Below, piece after piece: positions 3,729 to 5,140 of a stretch of 5,140 nt of DNA (its first letter is position 1; every line of letters begins with the position of its first letter). The translations under genes and the position numbers were made by a program. Under the pieces are notes generated by a model. It searched no databases. It saw only the letters and a program-made list of their open reading frames with translations, and was not told the DNA's origin. This DNA is from Bdellovibrionales bacterium. Its GTDB lineage: Bacteria > Bdellovibrionota > Bdellovibrionia > Bdellovibrionales > UBA1609. Location: positions 1 to 5,140 of the forward strand of contig JAGRAB010000372.1 in the NCBI GenBank assembly GCA_020435085.1, written 5' to 3'.

Positions 3729-5140
3729 CTACTTGAGGACACTCTTAAGGCGAGAGGAAAACTCAACTTCTGACTCAAAACCTGCCAGGGTTAGATTTTT
3801 GAGTAAAATTCCGTTTTTAGAGTAGAATACAAACCATGGTAAACCTGGAATATTGTACTTTTTCTGGAGAGTTTTAAACTCAGGGGTTGAAGCATCTGTT
3901 GCATCAAACTTGAGCCATACAAATTGGTCTTTCAATTTTTGAATTTCTGGCTGAGGGAATGTCTTTACTTCCATTTCAACACAGGCAGCGCACCAATCGG
4001 CAAAAAAATCAATCACGACAGCTTTTCCGCTTTGAGCAGCTGAAGCTAAGGCCTCTTCACTATAGGGTTGCCACGGAAGAACCTTTGTATCCCATTTTTT
4101 ATGAACTTCACTTTGTGGAGTCCATTGTGAAAAAACGGGGCGAATGTAATAAAAAGAAAGTGCAAGCATCGCAGTACCCATAATTATTTTTATGGAGACC
4201 ATCCAGGGGCCAGCTTTGGGTAATTTTTGAAGAGCTTGGCTGAAAGTTCCAATCACTAAAAATATTTGTCCCATGCCAAATGCAAACGTAAAAAGTAAAA
4301 GAAATCCAAGAAGAAGATTTTGTGTTTTGGCTACATAGGCAAGAAGAGCCACCAAAACTGGGCCAACACAAGGGCTAGCAAGGAGTCCTGCTAATTGGCC
4401 TGTAACAAAAGCACCAACCCAACCTCCTTGATTTTTATGAAGACCAAGGCGGTTTCTTATAAATACAGGAACCTGTAATTCATAAACGCCATACATGCCT
4501 AGAGCGAGAATAAAAAAGAGAATGCCAAGTCCAACAGCAACGGCTGGATGTCCAAGGAAACTTCCAAAAAGCGCGCCAGTAGAAGCCGCTAATAATCCTA
4601 AAAGTGAATAGGTGAATGCAATTCCCAGAACATAACTAAAAGAAAGTCCAAGCCCAGCAATCTTTGAATGTTCTTTGGTGCGAGTTCCAAGAACGGCCAT
4701 CGTAATAGGAATCATTGGAAAAATACATGGTGTAAAGCTTGTAAGAATTCCTGCAATAAATACAATCAAAAAAGTCATCCAAAGACTATTATCAAGGTAA
4801 CTTTCTAAAAGTGATGGTTGTGTAATAGGTTCTAGTTTTTTAAAACCTTGAGCCCAAATACTGTTGCCTCCAGAGATTTTTACATCGAAGGAGATGGGAA
4901 TTTTTTTTGGAAGCAAACAATAAGTATTCGTACAAGCTTGATAAACTAATTCTAAATTCAAAGTTTGATTTCCGTTGGGCGCATTCTCTGTGATGCCAAT
5001 AACAGCAGAAATTTCCCCTTTTCCTTCTGTCATTCCTTTTTTATTTTTTTTGGAGACAGGGTCAAAAAAGTCAACGAGAGGATTTATTTTGGGAAGAGTT
5101 ACTTGAACCCAGTCATCATTAGTAAGAATTCGAAATTGAG
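3729..5140 (-). CDS. dsbD: thiol:disulfide interchange protein DsbD (partial, N-terminus beyond right edge)
   Basis: DsbD carries electrons from cytoplasmic thioredoxin across the inner membrane to periplasmic partners such as disulfide isomerases and cytochrome c maturation thioredoxins. The frame is open from 5138 to the stop at 3729, giving 469 visible residues; E. coli DsbD has about 565 with its signal peptide, so roughly 100 are missing. Three redox parts are visible. The end of the periplasmic alpha domain has YQACTNTYCLLP (66-77; Cys69 and Cys74). The membrane domain has FTPCIFPMIP (Cys138) and ASPCVGP (Cys257), its paired redox cysteines. The C-terminal thioredoxin-like domain has FFADWCAACVEME (Cys383 and Cys386) and a GLP cis-proline loop at about 432-434. 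I count about six membrane spans (residues about 118-332), fewer than the eight of E. coli. The Met codon at 5033 is internal: the domain continues upstream (VTLPKINPLVDFFDPV) and its AAGGA abuts the ATG too closely to be a ribosome site. Convergent with the TIGR02147 gene. Confidence 0.95.
   Translation of the reverse strand, partial: QFRILTNDDWVQVTLPKINPLVDFFDPVSKKNKKGMTEGKGEISAVIGITENAPNGNQTLNLELVYQACTNTYCLLPKKIPISFDVKISGGNSIWAQGFKKLEPITQPSLLESYLDNSLWMTFLIVFIAGILTSFTPCIFPMIPITMAVLGTRTKEHSKIAGLGLSFSYVLGIAFTYSLLGLLAASTGALFGSFLGHPAVAVGLGILFFILALGMYGVYELQVPVFIRNRLGLHKNQGGWVGAFVTGQLAGLLASPCVGPVLVALLAYVAKTQNLLLGFLLLFTFAFGMGQIFLVIGTFSQALQKLPKAGPWMVSIKIIMGTAMLALSFYYIRPVFSQWTPQSEVHKKWDTKVLPWQPYSEEALASAAQSGKAVVIDFFADWCAACVEMEVKTFPQPEIQKLKDQFVWLKFDATDASTPEFKTLQKKYNIPGLPWFVFYSKNGILLKNLTLAGFESEVEFSSRLKSVLK

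Noticed and set aside
3959..4371. Plus-strand frame at 3959-4183 and minus-strand frame at 4108-4371
   Set aside because: Both fall inside the dsbD coding region, whose cysteine motifs and membrane spans are unmistakable.
5031..5033. ATG at 5033 as the start of the dsbD-like gene
   Set aside because: The frame stays open to 5138 with sequence that fits the DsbD periplasmic domain, and starting here would remove most of that domain and the signal peptide.

Overview
The window is AT-rich, densely packed bacterial chromosome carrying six protein genes, two of them cut by the window edges. The best clue to the host is the gene at 2903-3706, a clear TIGR02147/DUF4423 protein. That family is best known from Bdellovibrio-type predators and Fibrobacter, with scattered members elsewhere. 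Together with the low GC, a Gram-negative periplasmic DsbD and a Sec-type signal peptide, this points to a Bdellovibrionota-like bacterium. That assignment is an inference, not proof. I see no rRNA, tRNA, CRISPR array, insertion sequence or phage gene.

Layout. Positions 1-757 (minus, cut at the left edge) encode an RluB-type 23S rRNA pseudouridine synthase. Its start overlaps by 31 bp the end of an unrecognised 327-residue protein gene (727-1710, minus), so the two look co-transcribed. A 103-bp divergent spacer (1711-1813) contains a perfect DnaA-box 9-mer. To its right, reading plus, is a gene for a 175-residue coiled-coil protein (1814-2341). A 177-bp spacer follows, with a 19-bp near-perfect palindrome and a plausible sigma70 promoter. 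These precede a two-gene unit: a small secreted protein with two cysteines (2519-2881), then, 21 bp later and without a Shine-Dalgarno, the TIGR02147/DUF4423 helix-turn-helix protein (2903-3706). Converging on it with a 22-bp gap is dsbD (3729 to beyond 5140, minus), the transmembrane thiol:disulfide reductant carrier, with its N-terminus outside the window.

How the genes fit together. rluB and dsbD are housekeeping (ribosome maturation; export of reducing power to the periplasm). The most interesting part is 2400-3706, a promoter/operator-like region, a secreted small protein and a family regulator apparently made from one transcript. A self-regulated secreted-protein module is a reasonable hypothesis, but nothing in the sequence shows its function. 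I found no convincing evidence of a new defence, mobile or biosynthetic system.
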